Assembly (NCBI GenBank): GCA_900074885.1
Contig: FJUW01000005.1
Span: 340,242-404,241, forward strand
DNA length: 64,000 nt
Direction of reading: 5' to 3'
Source of the DNA: Rhynchosporium graminicola
Lineage: Eukaryota > Ascomycota > Leotiomycetes > Helotiales > Ploettnerulaceae
The notes under the pieces were generated by a model. It saw nothing but the letters and a program-made list of their open reading frames with translations. It was not told the DNA's origin and did not search any database. Positions within the stretch are counted from its first letter, which is position 1; every line of letters starts with the position of its first letter. Positions 47,289-60,014 of this stretch are shown piece after piece. Made by a program: the position numbers and the translations under genes.

Positions 47289-47530
47289 ACCCCCCCGGTC
47301 CGAGTGTAATTGTGGATCTTTGTGGGTAGTAAACCAAGGGGGTTTAACCACTCAATTTCGTCCTTTGAGTCTTGAAAACCTCCTTCACAGACCGGAAAAT
47401 CTTCTAAATCTACTCCTAAATCGATAAAGGATCAAAGTCTGTTCAGTTCAACAAGTCTGCCAGGGCTGTAAACCACCCACAAGATGTATTCAAGTCAGCG
47501 ACCCATAAATTACATTCGGACTGGGAGGAC
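47289..47530. repeat. Dispersed repeat R3, copy 2, with inverted ends
   Basis: CCCCGGTCCGAGTGTAATT at the left is inverted at the right as AATTACATTCGGACTGGGAG (47510-47530). The interior has GATCTTTGTGGGTAGTAAAC, CCAAGGGGGTTTAA, TTTCGTCCTTTGAGTC and AAAACCTCCTTCACAGA, matching copy 1 at 16.3 kb. It is probably a non-autonomous DNA element. Confidence 0.55.
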
Positions 47531-47556
47531 GGGGGTAGTACTATCACCCCACCCCC

Positions 47557-47627
47557 NNNNNNNNNNNNNNNNNNNNNNNNNNNNNNNNNNNNNNNNNNNN
47601 NNNNNNNNNNNNNNNNNNNNNNNNNNN
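47557..47627. other. Assembly gap (71 N) inside a poly-C tract
   Basis: The Ns are bounded by ACCCCACCCCCC on the left and a nine-C run on the right, so the missing DNA is probably a long C homopolymer that sequencing failed to cross. An open frame through the gap (47443-47688) is meaningless. Confidence 0.95.
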
Positions 47628-48465
47628 CCCCCCCCAGTTTAAACGTTGAAACTTCTGCTTCTACTACAGCACGGATTTTACCCCTCAAAAAGGGGGCGAT
47701 ACCGTAGTAGCTACTACCGTATTATATTGTACTTTGGACTTCGTACATAGCCGAGTAAATGTAGATTCGTCGTCCGTGCCCACTTCGTTATTTAAAATGC
47801 TATACAATTCAGCTTTTACAAATTCAATTTCATACTTTGTCTACCCTTTATACACTGATTTATATACATATGCTAATTTTCTGCTTTTCTATTGATACAA
47901 CAATCCTTACAGGATGCTGTTTTTACAACTATATGTAGGGATATCAAGTTCACGTTTATTTAGCCATGTACGAAGTGAATCAGAATCGCGCTCTACTGCG
48001 GTGCACCGTTGCTACGCTACCCTGTCTTTGACTACTTGGTGAGCAGTGCTTAATTGGTATAGCCGGCCATTTCTAGAGTCACTTCTGATCTGGGGCAGAG
48101 GACCTGGGGTCAAAAGCTTAGGCCGCTTGATTTTGCAGGTAGTCTGGAGGTCCTGTATTATTGGATAATCGTCGGAGTCGCCTTCCCCTAGACCCACCAC
48201 CTCACTACCTCCTCGACTAACAATCGGGAGAAATGATTAGTCAACTTTTAGAGATTATGAAATCGCATCAGAAGTCACCCTTTTCGTGTGAGCTCGAGAA
48301 GTTGATACCCTACAAGACGGAGCGAATTTACAGGTGGGCGAGCAGCTTCAATTGATCCTGCTGTAAATTACGCCCCTGTAGCCTGAAGTCGTATGATGTA
48401 TCGGTCATAACTGCCGGCCCCGCACTTCCTCAGAAGCATCCAGATTACTCCGTACAGTGGTACCG
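47628..48465. other. Gene-free stretch
   Basis: Normal composition. A 62-codon minus-strand frame at 48012-48200 (MVGLGEGDSDDYPIIQDLQT) has no domain or signal and could be a remnant of an older gene. Not called. Confidence 0.35.
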
Positions 48466-48558
48466 GTGACCACCTACTCGGTTTCTCCGTGGGTCTGAAC
48501 TCTCCCATCATAATCTATAGGGCTGAGAATAGATCGGCATAAGGACGTCTTTTGTAAT

Positions 48559-48763
48559 TGTTGGTATCACTCTGTCGTAGTACGTACAATCAAGTAGTCT
48601 GCGTGAGCTAAAGTATAGTGATAATAGTAGTAGTATTATCTGTTATATCGTAGCTGTCTTTCCTAGGTAGTCGAGACTCCGTAAGGGAGATATATCTAGC
48701 CGGCTAAACCCCGGTGCAGATACTCGACTAACACGTGACTATGGACTAACATATAGACTAATA
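48559..48763 (-). repeat. 3' LTR of Copia element E
   Basis: 205 bp. The outer start TGTTGGTATCAC is intact, and the inner end reads CATATAGACTAATA against CATATGGACCAACA in the other LTR. Confidence 0.92.
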
Positions 48764-48989
48764 CTAGGAGTACTTTAAAGTAGCTCTAAACTATCTACTT
48801 CTCCGTATGAAAGTAACGCTTTTTGCCTTCTAGTAAGAGTAGTACCGTAGTACTACTCGTGCAGAAGTATTATGTAGTATATAGGTTTCCACGTGATCAG
48901 GTCTAAAGATTAGATAACTGAACTAAATGCCTTATAGGCTCTCTTCCGGCTTTAAGTTATCTAAATTCCCTCTATCTACCTATTCTATA

Positions 48990-51900
48990 GGCTTAATAAC
49001 TAATTGATTCGTGTGTAATAGCTCCTTTAAAGCTCTGTTGCAATTTGTCTTAGTTATCGTATCCGCAGGGTTATCTAGCCCTGCTACCTAAATCACCTTC
49101 GATATCTCTTTTCTTTCATACGCCTAATATAGATATATAAGGTCGATTATCAATCTCTTCTCTCTTATAGTATTAAGTCGTACTACGTAGTCGTATAAAG
49201 ATTTAGAATCGGTAACTATAATTAAAGGTAGTACTATGATCTCTATGATCTGCTTAATAGTAGTCTTAATAGCCCCGGCTATATTAAAACCTTCTGATAT
49301 AGCGTATAGTTCAGAGGCTAGTATAGATCTAGTAACTCTCTTATAGTAGACCGAAGACTAGTGAATAACGTTTACCTTATTATACTTATCTGTAAGTACG
49401 TAGATATAGCTAATTTAAGAGTAGAAGTCTTTTAAATTAGTAAATGAACTATCGGTAAATATAACGAGTTTAAGAGACTTCTTATCTAATTTAACGTATC
49501 GGAGACCTTTACTATAGTTGAGCTTTTACTATAAGATTCTCTTATTTAAGAGCTTAAAGTCTTTCTCTATCGGATTTATAGTTTAAGTAGTAAAAGAGAT
49601 ATTAAACGATACTTCCGGCTAAGAAATAGTTACTAGGTATAAACCTCTAGCTCTCTAGGTAGTAAATTACTCGATTTGGGTAAGACTTTATCGTATACTT
49701 CTACGGGAGTTAGTGAGATTAACTAGTTCCTTCTTAATTATTCTTAACGTCTTATCGTACGATTATTGAGATAGTCGAATAGAGCTATTAGTTTCTAAGG
49801 TAATATAACCTCTATTGAAGTTAATTAGGTATAAAGTAGTTAACTGTTCTCTCTCGTTCGACTTGAATCCGGCTTTCTATAGCTCTCTCTCTTCTGCGTC
49901 TATAAAGGTCTTATTACCGACGAAGAAGGTATTATTAATCTGAAGACTAAAAGCTCCTGTATTAGCTTCACCTGAAACAGATAGTAGATACGTATCGAAT
50001 ATCGATAGTATTATATGGAGCTTCTTAACCTTATGTCTATAGTATATACCGAACTAATAGTTCGCTGATTCTAGTATACTATATATAGGCCTAACGTACC
50101 GCAAAAACCAATATAGCTAAGCCAGAATCTCCTTTGGAGGGCGCACGAAGAAGTCACGTATTAGGTATAATATAGACTAAGTATAAGCTTATATAATATC
50201 ACGGCTATATACCTTAAACTCAGGGTGCATAACTACGTATACTAGTAGTAGTCGTTAGCTAACTCGTTGAATAGTTAGTAATATAGTAAGTACTTAGTTC
50301 TTTCTAGAGTCGTTATACGCTTATATAACTAGTCTAGACTTCTCGTAGGCCTTCTATATACTCTTAAATTTTATCTAGTCGATGAATTTAGCGTTAAAGA
50401 CCCTAGCTCCGGCTAGTAATTCATCTTTATAGACTAATTTAAAGATCCCTATAGCGATTAAACCGTTAATCTCCTTATGTCTTAACGTAGCGTATTAAGG
50501 TTCTATTACTAAGAAACTAATAAATAATTCATCTATATAATTCAAGTAAACTTTAACGTTATTATCTCTGAATCGAATTAGCTTTCGTCGATCTCGATGA
50601 GGTTACTTCTTTAGTACTAGTATAGGTCGATTTAGCTTAGTAGTACTAAGTGATAGTACTCCTAGGAGTAAGACAGGGGGTAGTAAGAGTATAATTTCAG
50701 GTATAATACTCTCTAGTTCATTAGAATCGATATCTTCTTCGTACTATAGTTTAATCGACGTAGAGCGAAAGGTTATTAGTCCGCTATCGATTTCTACTAC
50801 GCAGTTCTCTCTATCTATAGAAATAAGTAGCTAAGGTCTATCCCAGAAGCCTTTCTCTCTCTAAACTAGTACTCGAGAGTTTAATAGAAAGTCTCTCACT
50901 ACTATAGAACTAGGTCCATTTCGAGTATTCAGAGTATTATTAACTTGCCGATAACTCTATAGTTTGCGAATCTCTTCTATAGCCTTATGAAGTATAGTAG
51001 CTCGTTAGGAGACTGATAGCGAAGGTGCGTCTATCTCTACTATTCTGGGATATACTCTAAATATTAGTAAAACAGGTATAATTCTACTAGGTTTAGAAAT
51101 ATAGTTAATTACGTAGAATGCTATCTATAGTACTATATCTTAACTAAGGTGCGGTAATTCCTTACGAATTATCGTATAAGCTCTCTTCAGAGGGCCGTGG
51201 TATCTCTCTACCTTACTAATAGAGTAGTAAGCCTCCATAGGTATAACTTTAACTATAGAACCTTCTATCTTAGTACTCTATACGAATTCTTTTGATTTAA
51301 ATTACGTACTTATATCTATAACGATAAAATCCGGTAGTCTAAGGTAGGTATCTATCTATACTTGCTTAAATCGGTTCTATATATATTCTGCAGATATATT
51401 AGTGAGAAAACCTCTATTCTAAAAGGTAGTACTTTAGTCGACTATATATAAGACTTACCGACTGTTTAGTTATATGATATCGATTACTACTTCGTAATTA
51501 AAGTATATATTATTAGTATCGTAGAGCTTAAACTTGAATCTGCTTAGCGATCTTCCGTATAGCTAGCAGTACTTATAGAGCTTAGTAAGCTCCTTTAGTA
51601 CCCCTAAGTTATACTTATAACCAGCTTATTATAGTAAATCTTCCAGCTTTCTTACTAAGGGGTATCCGAATTAGTAGTAAAGTCGACGTAAATCCGTCTC
51701 CGTAAGTACTCTCGTATTCGACTAGAAGCACTCCGTAATATATGTCTTAAGTGACTCCTTCTAGAGTAAGAAGAGGTAGCCGAATCTCCGTATAACTAGT
51801 ATATCTCCCTATAGCGTGATAAGTATATTATGAAGATTATCTAATATAACTCTGAGCTTATTTATATCGTATAAATAGAGTAGAAACAGGGTATCTATAG

Positions 51901-52227
51901 CTATAACCTCAAATTAGATCTTTCTAATTAGAGAAGGTATAATTATCATGCTAATAGAAGTAGCCTTACTAATACCGAATTTAACGTTTATTCTACGGGA
52001 AGGCAAGAGTTCAGCTTTATATAGAGCCTTATAGGCTTCGTATTAACCTTTGCCTACTGTAGATACCTTTGCTGCTCTAGTATCGATTATAATTCTATGA
52101 AAAACTGACGAATTATATTAGGGGCTGCTTATTATCGTCTCTACGGTCAGGTTCTCTTCTGTGGCTTTTTCGGCAGTATCTAATAGGTATTTAAAAGCCG
52201 TATTTACTAGGGTTTCTGTTATTAGCT
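48990..52227 (-). pseudogene. Copia element E: protease, integrase, RT, RNase H
   Basis: Minus-strand order: protease at about 51960-52200 (VSTVGKG, RINVKFGIS); GAG-pre-integrase at 51566-51706 (LTETDLRRLHHQFGHPL, then CQLYG); integrase at about 50990-51530; RT at about 49800-50600 (RPIYSILESANYQFGIYYRH); and RNase H at 48990-49345, the clearest part, reading RVTRSILASELYAISEGFNI and TDSKSLYDYVVRL, then NPADTITKTN. Stops are RIP-type. The protease N-terminus is cut at 52228 by G1. Confidence 0.82.
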
Positions 52228-52232
52228 ATACG

Positions 52233-52500
52233 TGTGACGACAGCTCACCTGAATGTCACATGAGAAGAAGGATAGATACTAGGGCCCAAGTTCATAGGTA
52301 TCCCGGCAGAACTAGTGTCCGACTCGGTATAGTATCGGGCTAGTACTAGTATATATATATAAGGTGCCTTGTATTCTATCTCTCTTCTTCTTTCTTTCTT
52401 ATCTTTTTGTTTCCTTTATAGTAGACTATATAAGATCGCTCTTAGCCTTCTTACTTGTTTATTCTTACTTATATACTGCCTTAAGTCTTATATTATTATA
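52233..52500 (+). repeat. 5' LTR of G1
   Basis: 268 bp. The outer edge is intact (TGTGACGACAGCTCACCTGA) and the inner edge saturated (CTTATATTATTATA). Confidence 0.92.
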
Positions 52501-52509
52501 TTAAACAAA

Positions 52510-55500
52510 AAGATTAAGATAGCCGGAGATAGCTTACTATAATATCTTACTACTAAGTTAGTTATTCGATAACTACTTATATATAGCTAAGATACTAGAG
52601 ATCTCTCGGATAACTATGAATTAGGGTTTAATTTAGCTTATCGTAAATAGTATAATAGAGGAGGTCTTTGCTAACGCTCCTTTAATAACTCCTTTAGTAT
52701 AAAGGAATTATAGACAGATTTTGAAGAAGGTATAATAAATACCCCGGAACTTTAACCTCTACGTATTACCGCTGAAATAGCCCTAATATACCCCTTTTTA
52801 AGCTACTATTATAGCTCTTAACTAATAAACTAGAGACTCTTCTAGTTCTAGGGGAACTTGACGCGATCCCTCCTATTCTACTTCCGAACCTAATCTATTA
52901 TACCCTTCCTTACTCTAAACGTCTCCTGCCCTAGAGAACGTTAATACCTTATTAAGGAAGTATTAACTAAGAGGGAAAGGAAAATAAAAGCGAAATTCAC
53001 TAGGAGTATAATCGCTAAGTACTCTTACTACTATAGGTGACTCGAACCTGATTTATTCCCTCTTATAACGATTAGTAGACTAAGAGGAAAAGAATAACTC
53101 TCTAGAAAATACTATAGATAGACTGATCTCTATATAAGATAAGTTCCTTATAGGAGTCCCTCGCCTATCTTCGACTCTCCTATTAGAACTAATACTATAA
53201 TCTCTGCGTATAGTAGAGTTTAATAACTTAATAAACTCTATTCCGATACGTAGTACTAAGAGAGAGGATACTATTCCTAATAAACTATCTCCCTCTCCCG
53301 GCGCCGAATCAGTAGAGTTACGCCCTAGGAAGTCTTATCTTACTAAGAAGATCCTGCTCTTAGATAATAGATCGGATCCTACTTTCCTCTAATAGAGAGT
53401 ATTAATACGAGACTAGCTAGCTATAAATACTAACTACTACCCTACGGACTTCTCTTAGCGCGTTCTCGTATAGGGGCTAGTTACTAGATTAGCTAAGGAG
53501 TATCTTACGCCTTAGTATCTCGCTAACAAGTTTAAAACTAGTAATAAAATAATCTCCTTATTAGAGGAGAACTTTCTTACTAGTTTAGAGGAAGACGACT
53601 ATTATAACGCTTTCTACTACCTAGAAATATAATAACCTAGCTATATACGCGAGACTTTCGCCGAGTTTCGTAGTCGATTTCAAAGCGCTACTATCTAAAG
53701 TAAAGTTAAAAAGAAGGAATAGTTCTTCTATATATAGGATAAGATTATATTATTCTTACGCGCTTTAACTCTTATTATTAAACTAACGTAGAATAAAGAC
53801 TATGCTTCTATAGTTAGATCTTTACTTTCTTTTAATACTAAGTGTCGCTATAACTTAGAATATATCTATCCCGAGAAAGCTACTACTTAGGTATAGTACC
53901 GTAAGCCTACTATTACTACTACGACTACTACTAGTTCTACTTCTTACTAGTCCTTAAGCTTAGCTCCTCGATAAACTACTCCCGTACTATACGTATATAC
54001 TTCTACCCCGGTATAAGCTAGTACTCCCTCCGCGCTAAAACGCCTTATTACCTCGACCGGAGAACCCTTTAGGTATTATAATTATAGATAGCTTAGTTAT
54101 ATTAAGCTAGACTGCCCTAACTTACCTAAAGTTTAATTAATCGACGAATTTCCGGAAGAGGATTAAGTAACTAAGGAAGTAGTAGAAGATATACCCTCTG
54201 AATCTGGACTAATACTAGAGGGAAACGATAAGGCCTAGGTAAAAACTCTTTCTTAGGTCTACGTAAGTATAATCTCTTTAATCTAGACGTTAACTCCTTA
54301 ATAGGAAGTAAGTAATTTATATATCTAACTATAGTTAGTATAAATAAGCTAGGAGTCTCTATAAATAGCCTGATCGATACCGGAGCGAACGGTTATCTGT
54401 TTATTAATCGCACTCTTACCGGACGACTATCAGGGGCCCTTAGTATTAAAATCGAGCTATTACCTTATTCTATTCCTATATATAGTTTCTAATAGTCTAT
54501 TAGAACTTATATTACTTATTTTATATGTTTATACTTTTCTATTAATAGTAAGCGTATTTATAACTGCTCTTTTATTCTCCTCGATTTAGGATAATAAGAT
54601 ATGATTATTAGTATTAAATAGATATAATAATTTCAGGTTAAGCTAGATACGCTCTACTATAAGCTACTATAGTCGGAACGCTATCTAGCTACCCTCTGAT
54701 ACGATAAGGAGATAATTATAACTCTACTGCCTCGTAAACTTAGTATTAATTGATCTTACTAAATCGATACTAACGCGCGGGACTTAGCTATAAACTAGCT
54801 AGATTGACGCCGATTATACTAAATAGTAGCGATATAGTATATTAATATATTATCTTTACCTTTTAACTTATTTCCGCTTATTACTAAGGAATCCGAACCC
54901 CTTTCCGCTCCGAATTCATCGAGAAAAGTACTTGCGCTAAAACCTTACTATAAGTACTCCTCTTAACCTCTAAGGATTTAGAAACCGGTTCCGATTTACT
55001 AAATTAGTACTATAGCTTTTTACTTTAATATAAAATATAAAAGTTCTGAATTATTCTTTACTAGTATCTACGAGATAGACCGCTTCTTATAAGACTATCT
55101 AAATAGCGACTCTCCTAAGGATCCTGATACTAAACAACTCGTGGCCGAAAAGCTACCGGAATAGTACTATACCCTTAAGGAAGCCTTTTCTAAGTAGGAT
55201 TCTAATATTCTTCTGCTATATCGCTTATACGATTATAAAATTATTCTAGAAGAACTATTACTTAACGTATATTCGCTCTTATATTAGTAATCTATAGATG
55301 AATTATAAGTAACTAAGGAGTATCTTATAGAGAACTTAGATAAGGGATTTATCGAATCCAGCTAAAGTCCCTTTATATTACTTATATTATTTATTAAAAA
55401 GGCCGATAGAGGATTACGCTTCTATATTAACTATCGTAAGCTTAATATGATCACTCGAAAGGATTTATACCTAATACCTAGGATCGATAAGCTCTTAACT

Positions 55501-58265
55501 CGTATATCTAAAGTAGTAATTTTTACTAAACTAGATATCCGGGTAGTATTTAACTATATCTGTATAGACCCCGAATCAGAAGAGTATATTACCTTCCGAA
55601 CTCGCTTCGGATCCTATAAATATAAAGTACTACCTTTTAGGCTCTATAACGGACCTAGTACGTACTAGCGATATATAAATAATATACTATTAGACTACTT
55701 AGATAATTTCTATATAGCTTACTTAGATAATATCCTTATATACTCGGAAACGCTCTAAGAATATTAGGAATATATTAAATTAGTATTACGACGCTTAATA
55801 GATACCGGACTTCAAGTAAATATTAAGAAAAGCGAATTCTATATTACTCGGACTAAATACCTCGGATATATTATTACTACTAATAGAATCGAGCCAGATC
55901 CCGAGAAGGTAATACTATTAGTAGACTAGAAGTACCCCGAAACGGTAATAGCTATGAAATCCTTCTTAGGATTTTATAGGTTCTACTATTAATTTATTCG
56001 GAATTTCGGCTTTATCGCTAAACCTCTCTTAGTGCTTACTCGGCTTATAGTACTATAGAATTTCACTAACGATTATAAGAAGTCCTTCGACGATTTACGT
56101 TAATAGCTACTATTGATATAGAAACTATACTATTTCGACTCTGAATTATAGACTAAACTGGAAATTAATACTTCTGACGGTATAATAGCTAGAGTTATCT
56201 CCTAATTATATGAAGATAACTAGTAGTATCTAATTAGATTCTACTCTTATATTCTTAATAGATATAAACTAAACTAGGAGATCTATAATAAGGAGCTATA
56301 CGCTATTATTAAGTCTTTCCGGAAATAGAGACCGGAACTTATATCTTTATAACGCTATACCGGCGTATATACGGACTATCGATCCTTAGAATACTTTATA
56401 ACTACTAAGGTCTTAATTAGTAAGTAAGCTAGATAGATAGAATTCCTTTCCGAATTTAACTTTTAAATTATATATACGCTTAATAAAGATAACGCTAAAG
56501 CTGATATCCTTAGCTATAGGGAATAAGATCTAAGGATATAGGAATAATAGAAATAGGATAGTAGATCTCGGGTTTTATTACCTCTAGACTGCCTAGACCT
56601 TAGGATTAACGCGGAACTAGCTAAGTATTATATTAATTAAATTAGTTATATATGCCTAATATCGCTAGGAACTAATACGCTACCGGAACCTATATATAAC
56701 TCTTTTAATTTAATCGAGAAACTATACTAATTTAACTAAGAATCGTTCTCTAATAAACGGAATATATTAGGAGATAGCTATACTATTAATAATAGTTTAC
56801 TACTTTATAATAGTTATCTATATATATAACGCTATACTCTACTATATATTCGTTTAATCAGCGAAGTCTACGATTAAGTTTCCTCCGCTTATCCGAATAC
56901 TTATAAGACTACCGAAATAATTTCTACCTATTATTACTAGAAAGGACTTATATCGGATATGAAATAGTATACTTGTAATTACTGCCCCTATTAGTACTCT
57001 TATCTGAAGCAAACGAAATAGTAAGGATTCCTCTACTTATTACTAGTACCTAGCTACCTTATGTAGTACTTAGCTATAGATTTTAAGGACTTCTCGCTTA
57101 ATAACTAAGGATTTGATAGGATATTAGTATTTATCGACCGCTTAGGGAAGGACTCTATATTAATACTATACTACTATAATATCGATACCCGCGGGATAGT
57201 AATATTATTTATTTAATAGATATATTATTTCGGATATACTCTTAAGTTAATTATATCCGACTAAGGAGCTTAGTTAGTCTTATCCTTTTAGTAAGAGTTT
57301 TACTATATAATTAGAGTTAAGGTTAAGCTCTCTACCTCTTTCTACTAGTAAACCGATAGATAAACGGAGATTATGAATTAGTATATTAACTAACGCCTTA
57401 GACTCTTCGTTAATTACTATTAGAGTAACTAAGGCGAACTATTACTAATAATAGACTGCGCTTAAGTAACTTTACCTTACGACTCTATCGGTATAGCGCT
57501 ATATACCCTTAAATATAATATACTACTACGGAATAGCTAGGACTAGAAGTAACCTACTAGATCGATACTATAAGAGAAGCTTAACTATACTGATACTAAA
57601 TCCCTAGCTAAATATACTAAATCCGCTATTAAGGTTATAAAAGCTAATATACTAACTACTTAATATAGGATAAGCGCCGTAACTGACCCGAAACAGCGCG
57701 GTATTAACTAGGAAGTTAGAGATAAGGTATTTCTCTCTATAAGGAACTTTAAGAATTACTAGCTAAGTAAGAAGCTATCTAGTCTCTAGGCAGGACTATA
57801 CTAGGTCCTAGCTAAGATCGGATACTCCTATAAGCTAGATTTACCCCCGGGATCTTCTATATATAATATATTCGCCTCCGAATTACTCTTTAAGGACCCG
57901 GATAACTTATTACTAAGCTAGGAGTTACTAAACCTACCCCTGGAGGTTATCGCTACTTAAGAAGAGTAGGAGTTATAAGATATACTTACTATATAGCTCC
58001 TAAGAGGTAATCTGAAGTATTAAGTTAGCTAGCTAGGCTACGACCCGGACCTAACTTAGTATAACGCTTCCGACCTAATAGGTACTCCGTATAAGCTCAG
58101 AGACTTCTACGCTACTAACTTAAGTAAACTTAGACCTCTATATAAACTAGATTAGTAGATTAAGGCCTAGGAAGACGGAATAGATAACTATAGTTACTTA
58201 GAGGATAATAAGCTATTATAGTTATTAGTATCAGAATTTATTACTAGGAATAATCCCCCGATTAT
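52510..58265 (+). pseudogene. Gag-Pol of G1
   Basis: Gag occupies about 52510-54200, with a CCHC knuckle at about 54072-54115 (C-NC-QLGHIK-DCP with RIP undone). The protease motif LIDTGANGYLFINRTL at about 54370-54415 keeps its D-T-G. RT is at about 55230-55740, with an uninterrupted 73-codon stretch at 55447-55668 (FTKLDIRVVFNYICIDPES, FRTRFGSYKYKVLPF) and YLDNILIYSET at about 55718-55750. RNase H and integrase run to about 57800 (KLSSLQAGLY, IGYSYKLDLPPGSSIYNIFA). A chromodomain-like region lies at about 57960-58130 (LGYDPDLT-YNASDLIGTPY, LRDFYATNLSK). The frame ends near 58262 (NNPPIIL). Confidence 0.82.
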
Positions 58266-58289
58266 ACTCTATAATAACGCTATATCTAA

Positions 58290-59260
58290 AACTCTACTTC
58301 TTTAATTATCTCTACTTTATTAGCTTTCTTCTCTAAGTTCTCCGGAGCTTCTAGTAAATCTAGAATATCTAGAACTAGAACTATTATATCTAACTCCTTA
58401 CCTAAATCTACTAATATAGCCCTAGTAGTAGACTAAGTATAATAGCTAATCCTACGGGCTTTTTTCTTTAGAGAGGGTCCGGGAGTATCTAGATCTAACG
58501 CTATCTCTGAACTAGAAGGTAAATTCCTCTTTCCCTTAGTATTAGATATTATAGCCTTAAATATAGCTTTCTTTGTAAATTCCCGTATAATACTATTTAA
58601 TTCCTTTATCTACTTTAATACTATTTTAGCTATTAACTTAGATTTCGCCGAATTAACTATTAGAAGATCTAAATCCTATATCGCGTTAGTATTATACTAG
58701 TATCTAAAGGTTTAAGATCGTAACTTATTACCTTAATAAACTCTAACTCCTTAAATACTTTCTCTATAGAACGCCTTAAAGCCTAAGTTTCCGCTAATTA
58801 TATAGTAGTAATCTCTAATATAGTAGTAGGAGTAGCAGATTTCGCGAGATAATAGATCCGATTAATAGCTTTATAGGTAGCTACGATACTACCCCGATTT
58901 AGCTCCGTATCCTTAGCTTCGCTACTAGGAAATAAACCGGATAAAATAGTATACTCCGTATTAATATAGTTAGATAACTATAACGTGTTAGTATATATAA
59001 CTACATTTATATTTAAGTAACTCATATACTTATAACTACTCTTTAACACTGAATAATACTTATAAAGCTTAGAGTTAGGCTTATTAAACGAGCATAGGAG
59101 TTCTAAAATAGGAATATTATTATACTTTATCTTAAGGAAAGCGTAAATATATCGCAAGTAATATATACGATACGCTACTAAAAGAGTACTAGTAGAAACT
59201 AGTAAAAGCACTATAGGAGTTAGCGTTATAGATCCGTGAAACCCCTATATTATACTTAAG
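58290..59260 (-). pseudogene. Antisense ORF of G1, unknown function
   Basis: On the minus strand 77 codons are fully open (58978-59211; LELLCSFNKPNSKLYKYYSV). The frame continues past a RIP-type TAG as LSNYINTEYTILSGLFPSSE, ATYKAINRIYYLAKSATPTT and ALRRSIEKVFKELEFIKVIS, and in the distal part as FKAIISNTKGKRNLPSSSEI, DLDTPGPSLKKKARR. It agrees closely with the G2 copy at 27120-28130. It begins upstream of 59211 and fills the space between the sense polyprotein and 3' LTR. No signal peptide, catalytic motif or known domain is apparent to me. Confidence 0.5.
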
Positions 59261-59705
59261 GACTATCCCTAAAACTAAGATAGGAAACTTACTTATATTA
59301 AGAGAAGAGTTAATTAGGTCGATTAATATATAAGATTACAGTAGACTACTATAGTAGTTAGTAATAATACCTACTATAGGAGCTATATCGTAGTCTAGGG
59401 AGAGTAAACTTATAAGTTGAAGTAGTTATCGTAGTTAAAAAGGAAAGGCTCTAATATTAATAAACCCCTTCCTTTATGTACTCTACGCCTTACTTAAACT
59501 CGACTCTTACTATAAATAGATAAAGTAAATACCGCTTACCGCCCGATTTAGAAGCTACGACTAATATAGTACTATTATAGCGATATAACTAGTCAGAACC
59601 TGATAAAGAATTTACTACTACTAAAGAGCGGCTAGCGCTTATTACGCGAATATCGACGAAAACAGTTATAATAAAGACTAATTCTAGTATAAACTATAAC
59701 CTTCC

Positions 59706-59740
59706 GAGCTTAGGGTTAAGCTCTTCTTAGGGGGGGGGTA
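59706..59740 (+). other. Stem-loop and polypurine tract of G1
   Basis: GAGCTTAGGGTTAAGCTC can pair GAGCTTA with TAAGCTC, followed by TTCTTA and nine G. G2 has the same arrangement on its own strand (26653-26690). It is positioned like the hairpins of C and D. Confidence 0.6.
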
Positions 59741-59741
59741 A

Positions 59742-60009
59742 TATAACGATAGCTTACTTGAATATCATATGAGAAGAAGGATAGATACTAGGGCCTAAGT
59801 TCATAGGTATCCCGGCAGAACTAGTATCCGACTCGGTATAGTATCGGGCTAGTACCGGCATATATATATAAGGTGCCTTGCACTCTATCTCTCTTCTTCT
59901 TCCTTCCTTATCTTTTTGTTTCTTTCGTAGTAGACTATATAAGATCGCTCTTAGCCTCCCTACTCGTTTATTCTTGCTTGTATACCGCCTTGAGTCTTGT
60001 GTCGTTATA
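59742..60009 (+). repeat. 3' LTR of G1
   Basis: 268 bp. The inner start is decayed (TATAACGATAGCTTACTTG) and the outer end largely intact (CCTTGAGTCTTGTGTCGTTA). Confidence 0.92.
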
Positions 60010-60014
60010 ATACG

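Larger units (their letters stand above)
52228..60014 (+). mobile_element. Ty3/Gypsy element G1, plus strand, TSD ATACG
   Basis: The element is 52233-60009 with ATACG at 52228-52232 and 60010-60014. The 268-bp LTRs are 52233-52500 and 59742-60009, beginning TGTGACGACAGCTCACC. The nine-G polypurine tract at 59731-59739 precedes the 3' LTR. It is the only uninterrupted full-length Gypsy element in the window (7,777 bp) and the same family as G2 and the solo LTR at 63713. Confidence 0.94.

Noticed and set aside
47443..47688. 81-codon minus-strand frame
   Set aside because: Runs through 71 undetermined bases; meaningless.
52161..52343. 60-codon frame
   Set aside because: Crosses the E/G1 junction into the G1 LTR.
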